Assembly (NCBI GenBank): GCA_964564475.1
Contig: CAZMBM010000008.1
Coordinates: forward strand, 1-31,908
Source of the DNA: CG1-02-35-72 sp964564475
GTDB lineage: Bacteria; Bacteroidota; Bacteroidia; Flavobacteriales; Flavobacteriaceae
Direction of reading: 5' to 3'
DNA length: 31,908 nt
Below the pieces are notes generated by a model, which was given only the letters and a program-made list of their open reading frames with translations, made no database searches and had not been told where the DNA came from. A program made the position numbers and the translations under genes. Position 1 is the stretch's first letter; each line of letters opens with the position of its first letter. Below, piece by piece: positions 22,977-31,858 of this stretch.

Positions 22977-25364
22977 TTAATCCCCAATAGGTGATCCGTC
23001 GGGAATTTTAGGCGCTTTTATGAGCTTAAATTCTGTCGGTTCTTCCATAAATCTATAAATTTTAGCTCTTACATTCGCATTATACATAACTTGAACACCT
23101 TGTGCTTTTTGCGTTTTTAAATAAGTGGCTAATTGGTTTAATTTGTATATCACAACAGCATTTACCTGCGGATAGGTTTCTGAATTGACAGCCAAATTAA
23201 ACAGGTATTTTAAAGTCACATAATTAATGGTATTTTGCAATTCTTTTTGATACCTGCCGGCATGTTGCTTTTTAAAAGTATTATCAATTAAAATATCCAA
23301 TGTTTCAGACAGACCCAGTTGATTTTCATCTTTGCTTTTTTGTTGTACCAATCGGGCCACACGTTGCGGATTTAAAAGCATCGATATGGTCATTTCCGAG
23401 GCCGTTTCTACCGCACTTAAATCGTCAAAAACCAATCCTGTTTTTCCTTTAAAAGACTCGCGTCCGGCGGGATAGCCAAAAGCGCGTGGCGGAAAGAGTT
23501 TGCGAATTCTTTGTGGTATTTCTAATGTACTTACGGCGATACTTTGCATCAATCCGTTAAGGGCGTCGTATTGGTCTTTAGCCGACACTTCTTTATTGGT
23601 AAGCAAACTGCCTTTTACGGCATAGTTATAATCTACACCGCCAATTAATTTAACCGCTGCTTCGGTTTGATAGCGGTGCAAAAAATACAGTGGCACAAAA
23701 ACATCTTCTAAATCAGAATAGGGTTTACCCGATTTAATATTATCGGTCGAAAAATTTTGCATCGCTATTTTACGAACTTCTAAAAGACGCTTTAATTCGG
23801 CTGTAGCGCTGGGACCGTTATCCCATAAATGGGCATAGGGCGAGGCACCGCCAATGGGTCTGGCATCGGCATCCGATAAGAATTTGAGACCTTTTTGTTC
23901 GGCTTTTAGAATACCTTTTAGTAATTTTTCTCTTTCATTCTTGGCATAAGAAGCATAGGCATAAGTAACAGCTACTTTATCCCACACGCCTATACCCGTA
24001 TCGTAAGCCTGCGAAAAATCCAGCTTGGCATTTTTTATAGTTACATAAGGATGCGGATAATCCATTACCGATGCACGGTTGTTAAAACTGGCCGCAAAAT
24101 TATGACTAAAACCAAGGGTATGCCCTACCTCGTGCGCAGCCAATTGACGGATACGTGCCAAAGCCAATTGCAAGGCTTCATCATCGTTATTATTGTCCTT
24201 TTTATATTGGGCTTTTAAAGCCGATGCTATTAAAAAATCTTGACGGATACGCAAAGAGCCCAAACTGACATGACCTTTTAAAATTTCGCCTGTTCTTGGA
24301 TCGCTTATACTGGCGCCATAAGACCAACCACGTGTTGAACGGTGTACCCACTGTATGACGTTATAACGCAAATCGAGCGGATCGACGCCTTTGGGCAACA
24401 CTTTTACCTGAAAAGCATTTTTGTATCCGGCGGCTTCAAAGGCTTGATTCCACCAACTTGCGCCCTCTATCAAAGCCGAACGAACCGGTTCTGGAGCCCC
24501 ACGATCTACATAATAAACAATAGGCTTAACGGGTTCGCTTATGGCTTTATTGGGGTATTTTTTCTCTAATCTATGACGGTAAATAAAGCGTTTGACTATA
24601 GATTGGTTGATAGGTGTGGCATAATCTAAATAAGAAAAGTTGTAAGAGCTCGTTCTGGGGTCAAATACACGGGCTTTGTATTTGTTATCGGGCAATTGCA
24701 CAAACGAATAGTGTTGATACACCGTTACCAACGAGGGTGTAGGTACGACGCTTCTAATATAATACCCTTTTGGCTGTCCTTTAAACGTCAACAAGACATC
24801 AAATTCAACATTTTTAGGAAAAGCTTTGGTACGCGCCATATTAAAGGCCGATTTTGATTTATCCAACCCGTATTGTCCTTGTTTAGTTTGTTTTAATCTG
24901 TTGGCCACACCGTGGGCATCGCGTAAGAAAAAATCGGTAGCATCGACAAGGTAATGCCCGTTTTTACTTTCTTTTATTTTAAACCCGAAAAGAACAGACT
25001 TGGCAAAGGCTTCTTTGACCGAGTTTTTTTCATCGGCATTGGTGGTAATGGCACGATAGTCCAAATTAGGTTGCATTAACAGCAATTTATTGCCGGCTTT
25101 TATAAATTTAACGACCCGACCGCCCCCTAATTGGCCACGGTCTAAACCAATATCGTTTGACCCCACACCTTGCGACAGAGCCGAAACGTATAAAAATTCT
25201 GTACCAACTTTATCGACATCCAAATAGAGTTTATCGGTACTGTTGTCGTAATAAAAGTTAAAATAACCTTTGTAAGTTTTTATAGCAGAATTATTCTTAA
25301 AAAATTGACTGAAAGCAGGTTGTATGCCGAGTAAAAGTATAACGAGGTAGCTGAGTTTTTTCAT
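22977..25364 (-). CDS. Exported zinc metalloprotease (HExxH type, DUF5117/DUF4953-like)
   Basis: The 795-residue protein carries a signal peptide (KKLSYLVILLLGIQPAFSQ). The zinc motif is AAHEVGHTLGFSHNFAAS (about residues 408-425), with the extended HExxHxxGxxH seen in metzincin-like proteases. N-terminal regions contain FNFYYDN, DIGLDRGQLGGG and the conserved VDATDFFLRD, and PIVYYVDRGAPEPVRSALIEGASWWNQAFEAAGY precedes the catalytic domain. The C-terminal 250 residues are alpha-helical. This architecture is common in Bacteroidota; its substrates are unknown. The gene starts 11 nt after pxpC stop, so it belongs to the same transcript and may supply peptides for catabolism. Confidence 0.88.
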   Translation of the reverse strand: MKKLSYLVILLLGIQPAFSQFFKNNSAIKTYKGYFNFYYDNSTDKLYLDVDKVGTEFLYVSALSQGVGSNDIGLDRGQLGGGRVVKFIKAGNKLLLMQPNLDYRAITTNADEKNSVKEAFAKSVLFGFKIKESKNGHYLVDATDFFLRDAHGVANRLKQTKQGQYGLDKSKSAFNMARTKAFPKNVEFDVLLTFKGQPKGYYIRSVVPTPSLVTVYQHYSFVQLPDNKYKARVFDPRTSSYNFSYLDYATPINQSIVKRFIYRHRLEKKYPNKAISEPVKPIVYYVDRGAPEPVRSALIEGASWWNQAFEAAGYKNAFQVKVLPKGVDPLDLRYNVIQWVHRSTRGWSYGASISDPRTGEILKGHVSLGSLRIRQDFLIASALKAQYKKDNNNDDEALQLALARIRQLAAHEVGHTLGFSHNFAASFNNRASVMDYPHPYVTIKNAKLDFSQAYDTGIGVWDKVAVTYAYASYAKNEREKLLKGILKAEQKGLKFLSDADARPIGGASPYAHLWDNGPSATAELKRLLEVRKIAMQNFSTDNIKSGKPYSDLEDVFVPLYFLHRYQTEAAVKLIGGVDYNYAVKGSLLTNKEVSAKDQYDALNGLMQSIAVSTLEIPQRIRKLFPPRAFGYPAGRESFKGKTGLVFDDLSAVETASEMTISMLLNPQRVARLVQQKSKDENQLGLSETLDILIDNTFKKQHAGRYQKELQNTINYVTLKYLFNLAVNSETYPQVNAVVIYKLNQLATYLKTQKAQGVQVMYNANVRAKIYRFMEEPTEFKLIKAPKIPDGSPIGD

Positions 25365-25375
25365 CGTAAAATTTT

Positions 25376-26239
25376 TTATAAATGTATTTCTTTTAATTTA
25401 AAATTTACTTTTTGGAAAGTATTTTTTTGAGCTAAAATAGCCTGTGATTTTTCTGTCAACTGTAAAATGCGCGGATACCCTCCTGTGGTTTGCGAATCTT
25501 TCATCAAAGCTATGAGTTTACCGCTCTGTGTCAACTGTACCGTACCGGGCATTACAGACGATGTTAACATATCGTATCTGTGGATTAAGGCAGATGTTGT
25601 TTCAAACTGATAACCCATACGGCTGTTCATAGTTATTTGAAAAGTATGGGTGCCTAAAAATTCTTTTTGCTTTTCTGACAACAAATCAAACTCAGGCCCT
25701 TTAAAAGCGTTGAGTACCGGACTGTTAAAAAACTGTGTGTCGACTTTGATATGCGAATTGTTTGCTTGATGCGATTTTGTCTGTTTTGCTAAAAAAAGTT
25801 CAGAGCCTTTTTCTAATTTATGATATTTTGTCAAGCCTTTGTAAAAAGAAAAGCTGTTTAAAACCATTTCAGATTTAAAGCCATTTTTAACAGCCAAATA
25901 ACTTCTACAGCCGTAATTGACGTGTCCAAAACTCAAGATGTCGCCTGTATTTATTTTTACTTTAGTTTGCATTTGAATGGGTACTTCATTTAGCTTCGGA
26001 CTCATATCGGCACCCGTTACGGCAACAATGGTTTCTTTTTGAAAGAGTAGCATCGGTCCTGTTAAAGTCATTTCCAATACTGCACTGTCGGGTGTGTTTT
26101 CAACAAGAGCATTGGCCATCTTAGCACTTATCACATCCATTACGCCCGAAACAGGCACACCTAAAGAAGCCATGCCAAAACGTCCTAAATCTTGGAGGCT
26201 GTCAAAATAACCGGCTTTTATGACTTGTATTCTAGGCAT
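25376..26239 (-). CDS. pxpC: 5-oxoprolinase subunit PxpC (KipA, biotin-dependent-carboxyltransferase-like)
   Basis: The 287-residue protein shows the family pattern IQVIKAGYFDSLQDLGRFG, the segments VPVSGVMD and NALVENTPDSAVLEMTLTGP, and RMGYQFE and SSVMPGTVQLTQSG in the C-terminal half, where GYPRILQLTE follows. It works with PxpA and PxpB to hydrolyse 5-oxo-L-proline to glutamate with ATP. The start is set at 26239 because PRIQVIKAGYF is the usual beginning; a longer reading from 26320 would overlap PxpB by 89 nt and adds a highly basic extension. The chosen start overlaps pxpB by 8 nt, which suggests coupling. Confidence 0.9.
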   Translation of the reverse strand: MPRIQVIKAGYFDSLQDLGRFGMASLGVPVSGVMDVISAKMANALVENTPDSAVLEMTLTGPMLLFQKETIVAVTGADMSPKLNEVPIQMQTKVKINTGDILSFGHVNYGCRSYLAVKNGFKSEMVLNSFSFYKGLTKYHKLEKGSELFLAKQTKSHQANNSHIKVDTQFFNSPVLNAFKGPEFDLLSEKQKEFLGTHTFQITMNSRMGYQFETTSALIHRYDMLTSSVMPGTVQLTQSGKLIALMKDSQTTGGYPRILQLTEKSQAILAQKNTFQKVNFKLKEIHL

Positions 26240-26957
26240 AGGGTTCTTTTTTAATTGTATAAGTTCCTTTAAGAATCTGGTCAGAAATTTCTGTAAAAAT
26301 CTCTTTAGAAATAGATTCAAATATAATTTTATCGCCTGCTTTTAAAAAACAAGGCGGATTTTTAGTGACATCAAAAAAGCTCACGGGTGTTTTGCCAATA
26401 ATATGCCAGCCGCCCGGACTGTCAATACTGTAAATACCCGTTTGACGCCCACCAATACCAACCGAACCTTTTTCAACTGTCAAATCGGGAATCGGTTTTC
26501 GGGACATATACAACTCTTTAGCCAATCCGCCCAAATATGGAAATCCGGGTAAGAAACCTAAAAAATAAACCGTGTACAGTCTTGCATGTAAGTGTATAAA
26601 CTGCTGGAGGCTCATTTTTTTGGAAGTCAAGTAAGATTTTAAATCGGGAGCCAACTCTTTATCATAGCATACAGGGATGTGCCAAATACAATTTTTTTTG
26701 TTTGTGTTTTCTAAACCATATTTATAAATTTCATTTAATTTATAAATCTCTTTTTCAATACTTAATATATCTTTATTTAAATATATAGTTAAAGAGTTGT
26801 AAGCAGTGGAGATGTCGTAAAAATCTGTGTAATGATTTTGTATTTTATATTTAAATTTTAAAATATCCTGCAATACAATCTCCGATATTTCTCGCGGCCA
26901 TTCTATTAGAATTGCTTTATTTCCAAAAGGTTTGTATGTAAGGTTAAAAGAGGTCAT
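26232..26957 (-). CDS. pxpB: 5-oxoprolinase subunit PxpB (KipI)
   Basis: The 241-residue protein has the KipI signature FLGFLPGFPYLGGLAKEL and VEKGSVGIGGRQTGIYS followed by DSPGGWHIIGKTPVSFFD. Its family partner is PxpC; the pair is sometimes fused in other bacteria. In Bacillus the same pair was first known as KipI/KipA, modulators of the KinA kinase, and later shown to be 5-oxoprolinase subunits. It starts 4 nt after pxpA and overlaps pxpC, consistent with an obligatory complex. Confidence 0.93.
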   Translation of the reverse strand: MTSFNLTYKPFGNKAILIEWPREISEIVLQDILKFKYKIQNHYTDFYDISTAYNSLTIYLNKDILSIEKEIYKLNEIYKYGLENTNKKNCIWHIPVCYDKELAPDLKSYLTSKKMSLQQFIHLHARLYTVYFLGFLPGFPYLGGLAKELYMSRKPIPDLTVEKGSVGIGGRQTGIYSIDSPGGWHIIGKTPVSFFDVTKNPPCFLKAGDKIIFESISKEIFTEISDQILKGTYTIKKEPYA

Positions 26958-26961
26958 ACAA

Positions 26962-27693
26962 TTAAAAAATACTAATATTAAACGATTTTAATTTACTGTG
27001 TATATAATTTAAAATAGCCTCTGCTTTGACATTGTCGCCGTGTATGCAAAATGTTGTGGCTTTAAGGGTTAATTCTTTACCCGAAATACTCTTAATCTTT
27101 TGATGCTTAACAATATTTATAAGTTGCTCTAATACCACTTGCGGATTAGCAATAACAGCACCTTTGTGTTGTCTTGACACCAAAGTTAAATCATCATTAT
27201 AACGTCTGTCTATAAAGGCTTCATACACAACAGACACGTTTTCTTGTTTGGCTATATGAACTAAGACAGAATTGTAAGGTGCATATAATTTGACTTCTAA
27301 ATTTGTTTTTTTAACAGCAGCTACAACTGCTTTAGCTGTTTGTTTATCTCTGGCTGCCACATTGTACAAAGCCCCATGTGGTTTTATATGGTAAATGGCC
27401 ATATTTAAAGCATCGGCTTCTTTTTTTAAACTAATTATTTGATTATAAATGCTTTCTGACAGCTTACTTAAATTTATTTCGAGCACTGTTCTGCCAAAAT
27501 TTCTCCTATCTGGAAAAGAAGGGTGTGCCCCAATTTTAACGCCGAATTTCTTTGCTAAAATCAAAGTATCATGCATGCTTTTTGCATCTCCCGTATGGCC
27601 ACCACAGGCAATGTTACAAGAGCTTATTAAAGGCATAAGCATGGCGTCATACCCTATCCCCTCACCCAAATCACAATTTATATCAATTTTCAT
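26962..27693 (-). CDS. pxpA: 5-oxoprolinase subunit PxpA (LamB/YcsF family)
   Basis: The 243-residue protein begins with the LamB/YcsF signature MKIDINCDLGEG and contains SCNIACGGHTGD, VKIGAHPSFPDRRNFGR, YHIKPHGALYN, VVYEAFIDRRY and TFCIHGDN. The family has a carbohydrate-deacetylase-like fold. PxpA provides the ATP-dependent lactam-opening part of 5-oxoprolinase with PxpB and PxpC. Its ATG shares one base with the stop of the Nramp-like gene, so the transporter and the enzyme are translated together. Confidence 0.94.
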   Translation of the reverse strand: MKIDINCDLGEGIGYDAMLMPLISSCNIACGGHTGDAKSMHDTLILAKKFGVKIGAHPSFPDRRNFGRTVLEINLSKLSESIYNQIISLKKEADALNMAIYHIKPHGALYNVAARDKQTAKAVVAAVKKTNLEVKLYAPYNSVLVHIAKQENVSVVYEAFIDRRYNDDLTLVSRQHKGAVIANPQVVLEQLINIVKHQKIKSISGKELTLKATTFCIHGDNVKAEAILNYIHSKLKSFNISIF

Positions 27694-28910
27694 CAGAATT
27701 GACTTATAATTTTTAGCAAACTTTTAATACTTAAAAATATAATTATCAGTATAATAATTACAGATATAATATTCTGTTTTTTGGTATTTTTATATTTGCC
27801 CAAAAGACTTGTTTTATTTGACAGCCACAGTAAGAATGCCGCTATTATGGGCAGTAAAATACCATTGGCCACTTGTGCAAATTTTATGATCTCTATCGGT
27901 CTAAAACCGATGGATGAAAACACCACGCCAATAGCTAAAATTAACAGCCATACGGCTCTAAATTTTGACGATTTTAAATCGGAGGGCCAACCAAAACAAT
28001 TGGTGAATACATAAGCGGCCGCCAGTGGTGCCGTAATAGCCGATGTAATACCGGCCGCAAACAAACCCACTCCTAAAACATAGGTGGCAAAACGACCAAA
28101 CAAAGGCTCAATACCTTTGGCTAAATCGGCTGCATTACTAATGTTAGTCAAACCCGAACTGGCCGCTGTAATTATAATAGCCGTAGAAATAACACCTCCC
28201 AAAACAACTGCTACGATAGTATCTTTTCTAAGAAATTTTAGGTCAGACGGACTGTGCCAAGTGTCTTTTACCAAAGCCGCATGCAAAAACAGATTATAAG
28301 GCACAACGGTAGTCCCCACCAAACCCACAATAGTTAACAAGCTGTTTTTTGGAAATTTAGGCCAAAACAAACCTTTAAAAACTGCTGTCAAATCGGGTTT
28401 ACTAATAAGCATTGTTATAATAAAAGCCACACTCATTAAGAGCACCAATCCTACAAGACTCTTTTCTAAAACTTTATGATTCCCAAACCACAACAATATA
28501 AAAGCGATGATACCAATTAGCAGACTTTGGTAATTGAGGCTAAGTCCCAAAATTGTAATGGTTGCTTTTGGGAAAATAGCCGAAAGACCCAGCATACCTC
28601 CACTAATATTACCGGCTTCATAAGCCGTATTGCCAACTACTATAGCCGCTACAATTAAAACTATGGCGCTTATTTTTAACAGTGGTACTTTAAACTCATC
28701 CTTAATAATACCGGCCAAGCCTTTTTGAGTAAACAAACCCAGTTTGGCCGCCATATTTTGCAGCACAATGGTTACAATAACCGATAAAACCATAGTCCAA
28801 AGCAATACATAACCGTATTGTGCACCGGCCAAAGAACATAAAGTTACAGTGCCGGGACCTATAAAAGCGGCCGTTACTATGGTTGCAGGACCCAGTTTAA
28901 AAGTTTTCAT
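27693..28910 (-). CDS. Nramp-related transporter lacking the metal-binding motifs
   Basis: The 405-residue protein has about eleven membrane segments and clear similarity to Nramp carriers: KLGPATIVTAAFIGPGTVTL aligns with the first helix, where metal transporters have DPGN; here positions 18-21 read GPGT. The sixth helix has VVPYN (202-206) in place of MPHN. Thus Asp, Asn, Met and His, which contact the metal, are all absent. In Bacillus subtilis the relative ycsG is encoded with ycsF/kipI/kipA, the same set as here. I infer an organic substrate, perhaps 5-oxoproline. The start is 28910 because it gives the short family N-terminus and the 4-nt ATGA overlap with the DUF2891 gene. Confidence 0.88.
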   Translation of the reverse strand: MKTFKLGPATIVTAAFIGPGTVTLCSLAGAQYGYVLLWTMVLSVIVTIVLQNMAAKLGLFTQKGLAGIIKDEFKVPLLKISAIVLIVAAIVVGNTAYEAGNISGGMLGLSAIFPKATITILGLSLNYQSLLIGIIAFILLWFGNHKVLEKSLVGLVLLMSVAFIITMLISKPDLTAVFKGLFWPKFPKNSLLTIVGLVGTTVVPYNLFLHAALVKDTWHSPSDLKFLRKDTIVAVVLGGVISTAIIITAASSGLTNISNAADLAKGIEPLFGRFATYVLGVGLFAAGITSAITAPLAAAYVFTNCFGWPSDLKSSKFRAVWLLILAIGVVFSSIGFRPIEIIKFAQVANGILLPIIAAFLLWLSNKTSLLGKYKNTKKQNIISVIIILIIIFLSIKSLLKIISQF

Positions 28911-30004
28911 AAGGACGCTGCGTTTAAAGCATAAATCGCAAATGACCCCAACCAATGACCCCCTTCGTAATGATCACCCACCACATTAGGCAAGCTATAG
29001 GCTAAGTGTTTTGCGGCTAAATCAGACAGATAAGCGTACTCGGGATATTGTTTTGCCAAGCCGTACAGGCACCAAGCCCGACTAAAATTAAGACCGTCTA
29101 AATGTACCAATTTGCCATCGGTTCTATCAGACACTCTGCCTACTTCCATATTAAAATCGGGTCTTACAATTTGAGGTAAAAAACCCTTTAACCACGGTTT
29201 AAATTCTGAGGCGGGCAACACTTTGCGCATTAAATCGACTTCTTCTAAACAAGGTGATAAAAAATCGAAACCATTGGGTTCCCAGCTAAGAGGACCGTTT
29301 TTATCGTTTAAATAAAAATCACGGGCGCGTTTGTCTATAGTGTTTATGAGGTCTGTATCGTTCACCGCTAAAGCATAATCGTAAGCAAATGACAAGCCAA
29401 AAGCGGTATTGGGATGCTCTCCCACACGGATTGGATAATTAAGTTTTGGTAAAAAAACAACAAACTTATCTACAATAATATCCGTTAAGGGTTGTAAATT
29501 AGTTTCCAACTCACGTGCCAAAGGCGTATCCCAAGTATGTAATTCTTCGGCTAATTTTAACAACCACGCCCAACCATAAGTCCGCTCATAAGAGCTGTTG
29601 TGTTTGCCCTTAAAATAAGCGACTTCGGCTAAAATATTATCTTTAGATAAATTGGTTTTTAATTTATCTTTTATGCTTTGAGCATTTTCCAAATCGGGAT
29701 ATTCTTTTAACAACTTAACCAACGACCAGTGCCCGTGAACTGCCGAATGCCAATCAAAACAACCGTAAAAAGCCGGGTGTAAGCTCTTGGGATTCTTAAT
29801 ATCATCTGCCGACCCTAAGGTTTGCCCCAACTTATTAGGATACTCATTATCAATACATTTTACGGGTAGCCTTGCCAAACGAGTAGCCTGATTTATACTG
29901 AGGTGAAAGTCTTGATGCTGTGTTTTTTTGTTCGGACTATTTTGAGGACTTTTTTTACAGGCAACCATAGTCAAAGCCAGTAAAATAAGGAGGTAGTTTT
30001 TCAT
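28907..30004 (-). CDS. DUF2891-domain lipoprotein
   Basis: The 365-residue protein starts with a lipoprotein signal (NYLLILLALTMVACKK, acyl Cys at 16). The DUF2891 core appears as HPAFYGCFDWHSAVHGHWSL, followed by KHNSSYERTYGWAWLLKLA, HPNTAFGLSFAYDYA, FDFLSPCLEEVDLM and LDGLNFSRAWCLYGLA. The fold is probably an alpha/alpha barrel with a sugar- or peptide-binding cleft, but activity is unknown. It is the first gene of the operon and overlaps the Nramp-like gene by 4 nt (ATGA), an arrangement that implies a role linked to the transporter and 5-oxoprolinase. Export to the periplasmic or outer membrane face is predicted. Confidence 0.85.
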   Translation of the reverse strand: MKNYLLILLALTMVACKKSPQNSPNKKTQHQDFHLSINQATRLARLPVKCIDNEYPNKLGQTLGSADDIKNPKSLHPAFYGCFDWHSAVHGHWSLVKLLKEYPDLENAQSIKDKLKTNLSKDNILAEVAYFKGKHNSSYERTYGWAWLLKLAEELHTWDTPLARELETNLQPLTDIIVDKFVVFLPKLNYPIRVGEHPNTAFGLSFAYDYALAVNDTDLINTIDKRARDFYLNDKNGPLSWEPNGFDFLSPCLEEVDLMRKVLPASEFKPWLKGFLPQIVRPDFNMEVGRVSDRTDGKLVHLDGLNFSRAWCLYGLAKQYPEYAYLSDLAAKHLAYSLPNVVGDHYEGGHWLGSFAIYALNAASL

Positions 30005-30086
30005 GAGTTTAGGTTTGAGCGCACTAATTTAGAAAATTTGAACATATCAGTCTAAAAAAAAGCGTTAAAGAATTAAAGAATAAGCG

Positions 30087-30094
30087 TATTTTTG
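30087..30094 (+). promoter_or_regulatory. -7 promoter motif of prfB
   Basis: TATTTTTG matches TAnnTTTG and ends 8 nt before the prfB ATG. If it is used, the transcript would start within a few bases of the start codon and be nearly leaderless. Confidence 0.45.
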
Positions 30095-30102
30095 TACTAA
30101 CT

Positions 30103-31188
30103 ATGATTACATACGAGCAACTAAAAGACTTGACCACACGTATTGAAAAATTAAAGTCTTATTTAAATATAGAGGCTAAAAAAATAGCTATTAGTAACGA
30201 TGAAGAAACGGCTTCTGATCCCAATTTTTGGCATGATCCCAAAGAGGCCGAAAAACTCATGCGAATAATTAGAACTAATAAAAGGTGGGTTGACGATTAC
30301 GAAGCCCTTGTTAGCGCTAACGATGATTTACAGGTTATTTACGATTTTTACAAGTCAGGCGAAGCCTCTGATAAAGAGATAGAAACACTCTACAACAGTA
30401 CTTTAGAGCTTCTTGAAAAGCTCGAATTTAAAAATATGCTGTCTGAAGAAGGTGATAATTTAAGTGCTGTATTACAAATTACCGCAGGAGCGGGTGGCAC
30501 CGAAAGTTGTGATTGGGCACAAATGCTCTTGCGCATGTATTTAATGTGGAGCGAAAAACAAGGGTTTAAAGTTAAAGAACTCAATTATCAGGAAGGTGAT
30601 GTGGCAGGTATTAAAACCGTAACCATAGAAATTGACGGCGAATATGCTTTTGGCTACCTTAAAGGCGAAAACGGTGTGCACCGCTTGGTACGCATCTCCC
30701 CTTTTGACAGTAATGCCAAACGTCATACCAGTTTCGCCTCGGTTTATGTGTACCCTTTGGCCGATGACAGCATAGAAATAAATATCAATCCGGCTGATAT
30801 TACATGGGATTTTGCCCGTTCGGGCGGTGCCGGTGGCCAAAACGTCAATAAGGTAGAAACCAAGGCTATTTTACGTCATAAACCCTCGGGTATTATGGTG
30901 GTAAATTCAGAAACCCGCTCACAATTAGAAAATCGCGAAAAGGCTATGCAAATGCTCAAATCGCAGTTGTACGAAATCGAGTTACAAAAACAACGCGCTA
31001 AACGCGATGATATTGAAGCCAATAAAAAGAATATCGATTTCGGCTCGCAAATTCGCAATTATGTCATGCATCCATATAAATTGGTTAAAGATGTGAGAAC
31101 CGGTTGCGAAACAGCCCAAGTTGACGCCGTGATGAATGGCGATATAGATGCTTTTATTAAAGCGTATTTAATGATGCACAGCCACTAA
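30103..31188 (+). CDS. prfB: Peptide chain release factor 2
   Basis: The 361-residue protein has the RF2 stop-codon recognition tripeptide SPF (199-201) in RISPFDSNAKRH and the catalytic GGQ (244-246) in SGGAGGQNVNKVETKA. RF2 ends translation at UAA and UGA. Many bacteria need a programmed +1 frameshift near codon 25; here the aligned region KLKSYLNIEAKK reads straight through with no in-frame TGA, so the frameshift control is absent. It forms a two-gene unit with the HAD-family gene 3 nt downstream and diverges from the DUF2891 operon. Confidence 0.95.
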   Translation: MITYEQLKDLTTRIEKLKSYLNIEAKKIAISNDEETASDPNFWHDPKEAEKLMRIIRTNKRWVDDYEALVSANDDLQVIYDFYKSGEASDKEIETLYNSTLELLEKLEFKNMLSEEGDNLSAVLQITAGAGGTESCDWAQMLLRMYLMWSEKQGFKVKELNYQEGDVAGIKTVTIEIDGEYAFGYLKGENGVHRLVRISPFDSNAKRHTSFASVYVYPLADDSIEININPADITWDFARSGGAGGQNVNKVETKAILRHKPSGIMVVNSETRSQLENREKAMQMLKSQLYEIELQKQRAKRDDIEANKKNIDFGSQIRNYVMHPYKLVKDVRTGCETAQVDAVMNGDIDAFIKAYLMMHSH

Positions 31189-31191
31189 AAT

Positions 31192-31812
31192 ATGACACAT
31201 ATTGATACCGTAATTTTTGATTTAGGCGGCGTTTTGGTCGATTGGAATCCGCGATATGTTTACAACGAAGTCTTTGAGGGAGACATCCAAAAAGTTGAAT
31301 GGTTTTTAAACACAATCTGTACACCCGCATGGAATATACAACAAGATGCCGGTAAATTAATGGCCACAGCTACAGAAGAGTTGGTAGCACAATATCCGCA
31401 ATACGAAAACTGGATTCGTCTTTATTACGACAGATGGGAAGACATGCTTAAAAGCAGTATGCCTCAAACCGTTACGCTTTTAAAAACTTTAAAAGCTACT
31501 AAAAAATACCGTTTGTACGCCTTGACCAATTGGAGTGCCGAAACTTTTCCTATTGCCATAGAGCGCTTTGACTTTTTACAATTATTTGAAGGTATTTTGG
31601 TTTCGGGCGAAGAAAAAATGATAAAACCACACAAAGAAATTTATGAATTGTGTTTAAACAGGTTTAATATACAAGCCTCAAGAGCCCTGTTTATAGACGA
31701 TAATTTTGACAATATTAAAGGCGCGCAAACAGTGGGATTACAGACCATTCACTTTAAGAGTGTGGAACCCTTAAAAGAAGGCTTAAGAGCCTTTGGGATT
31801 GCAGGTGTTTAG
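31192..31812 (+). CDS. HAD-family hydrolase (phosphatase-like)
   Basis: The 206-residue protein is a HAD-superfamily IA member. Motif I is VIFDLGGVLVDW, with the nucleophile Asp but Gly in place of the usual second Asp, as in the DLGG subgroup. Motif II is YALTNWSAE, motif III is the lysine in EEKMIKPHKEIYELCL, and motif IV is ALFIDDNFDNIKGAQTVGL. The cap domain at residues 15-90 is helical. Such enzymes dephosphorylate small metabolites; the substrate is unknown. It follows prfB after 3 nt. Confidence 0.88.
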   Translation: MTHIDTVIFDLGGVLVDWNPRYVYNEVFEGDIQKVEWFLNTICTPAWNIQQDAGKLMATATEELVAQYPQYENWIRLYYDRWEDMLKSSMPQTVTLLKTLKATKKYRLYALTNWSAETFPIAIERFDFLQLFEGILVSGEEKMIKPHKEIYELCLNRFNIQASRALFIDDNFDNIKGAQTVGLQTIHFKSVEPLKEGLRAFGIAGV

Positions 31813-31850
31813 TTAAAAATTACTACAAAAATTGCATTTATTTTATTCAT

Positions 31851-31858
31851 TAACTTTG
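31851..31858 (+). promoter_or_regulatory. -7 promoter motif for a gene beyond the window
   Basis: TAACTTTG matches TAnnTTTG, with a TTG (31832-31834) 16 nt upstream, near the -33 spacing. No start codon follows before the end of the window, so the target gene lies beyond it. Confidence 0.4.

Noticed and set aside
26240..26320. Longer start of pxpC
   Set aside because: It lies inside the end of pxpB and encodes a basic extension; the family begins at MPRIQVIKAGYF.
28911..28955. Longer start of the Nramp-like gene
   Set aside because: The extra 15 residues lie inside the DUF2891 gene and do not resemble Nramp N-termini; the ATGA overlap supports 28910.
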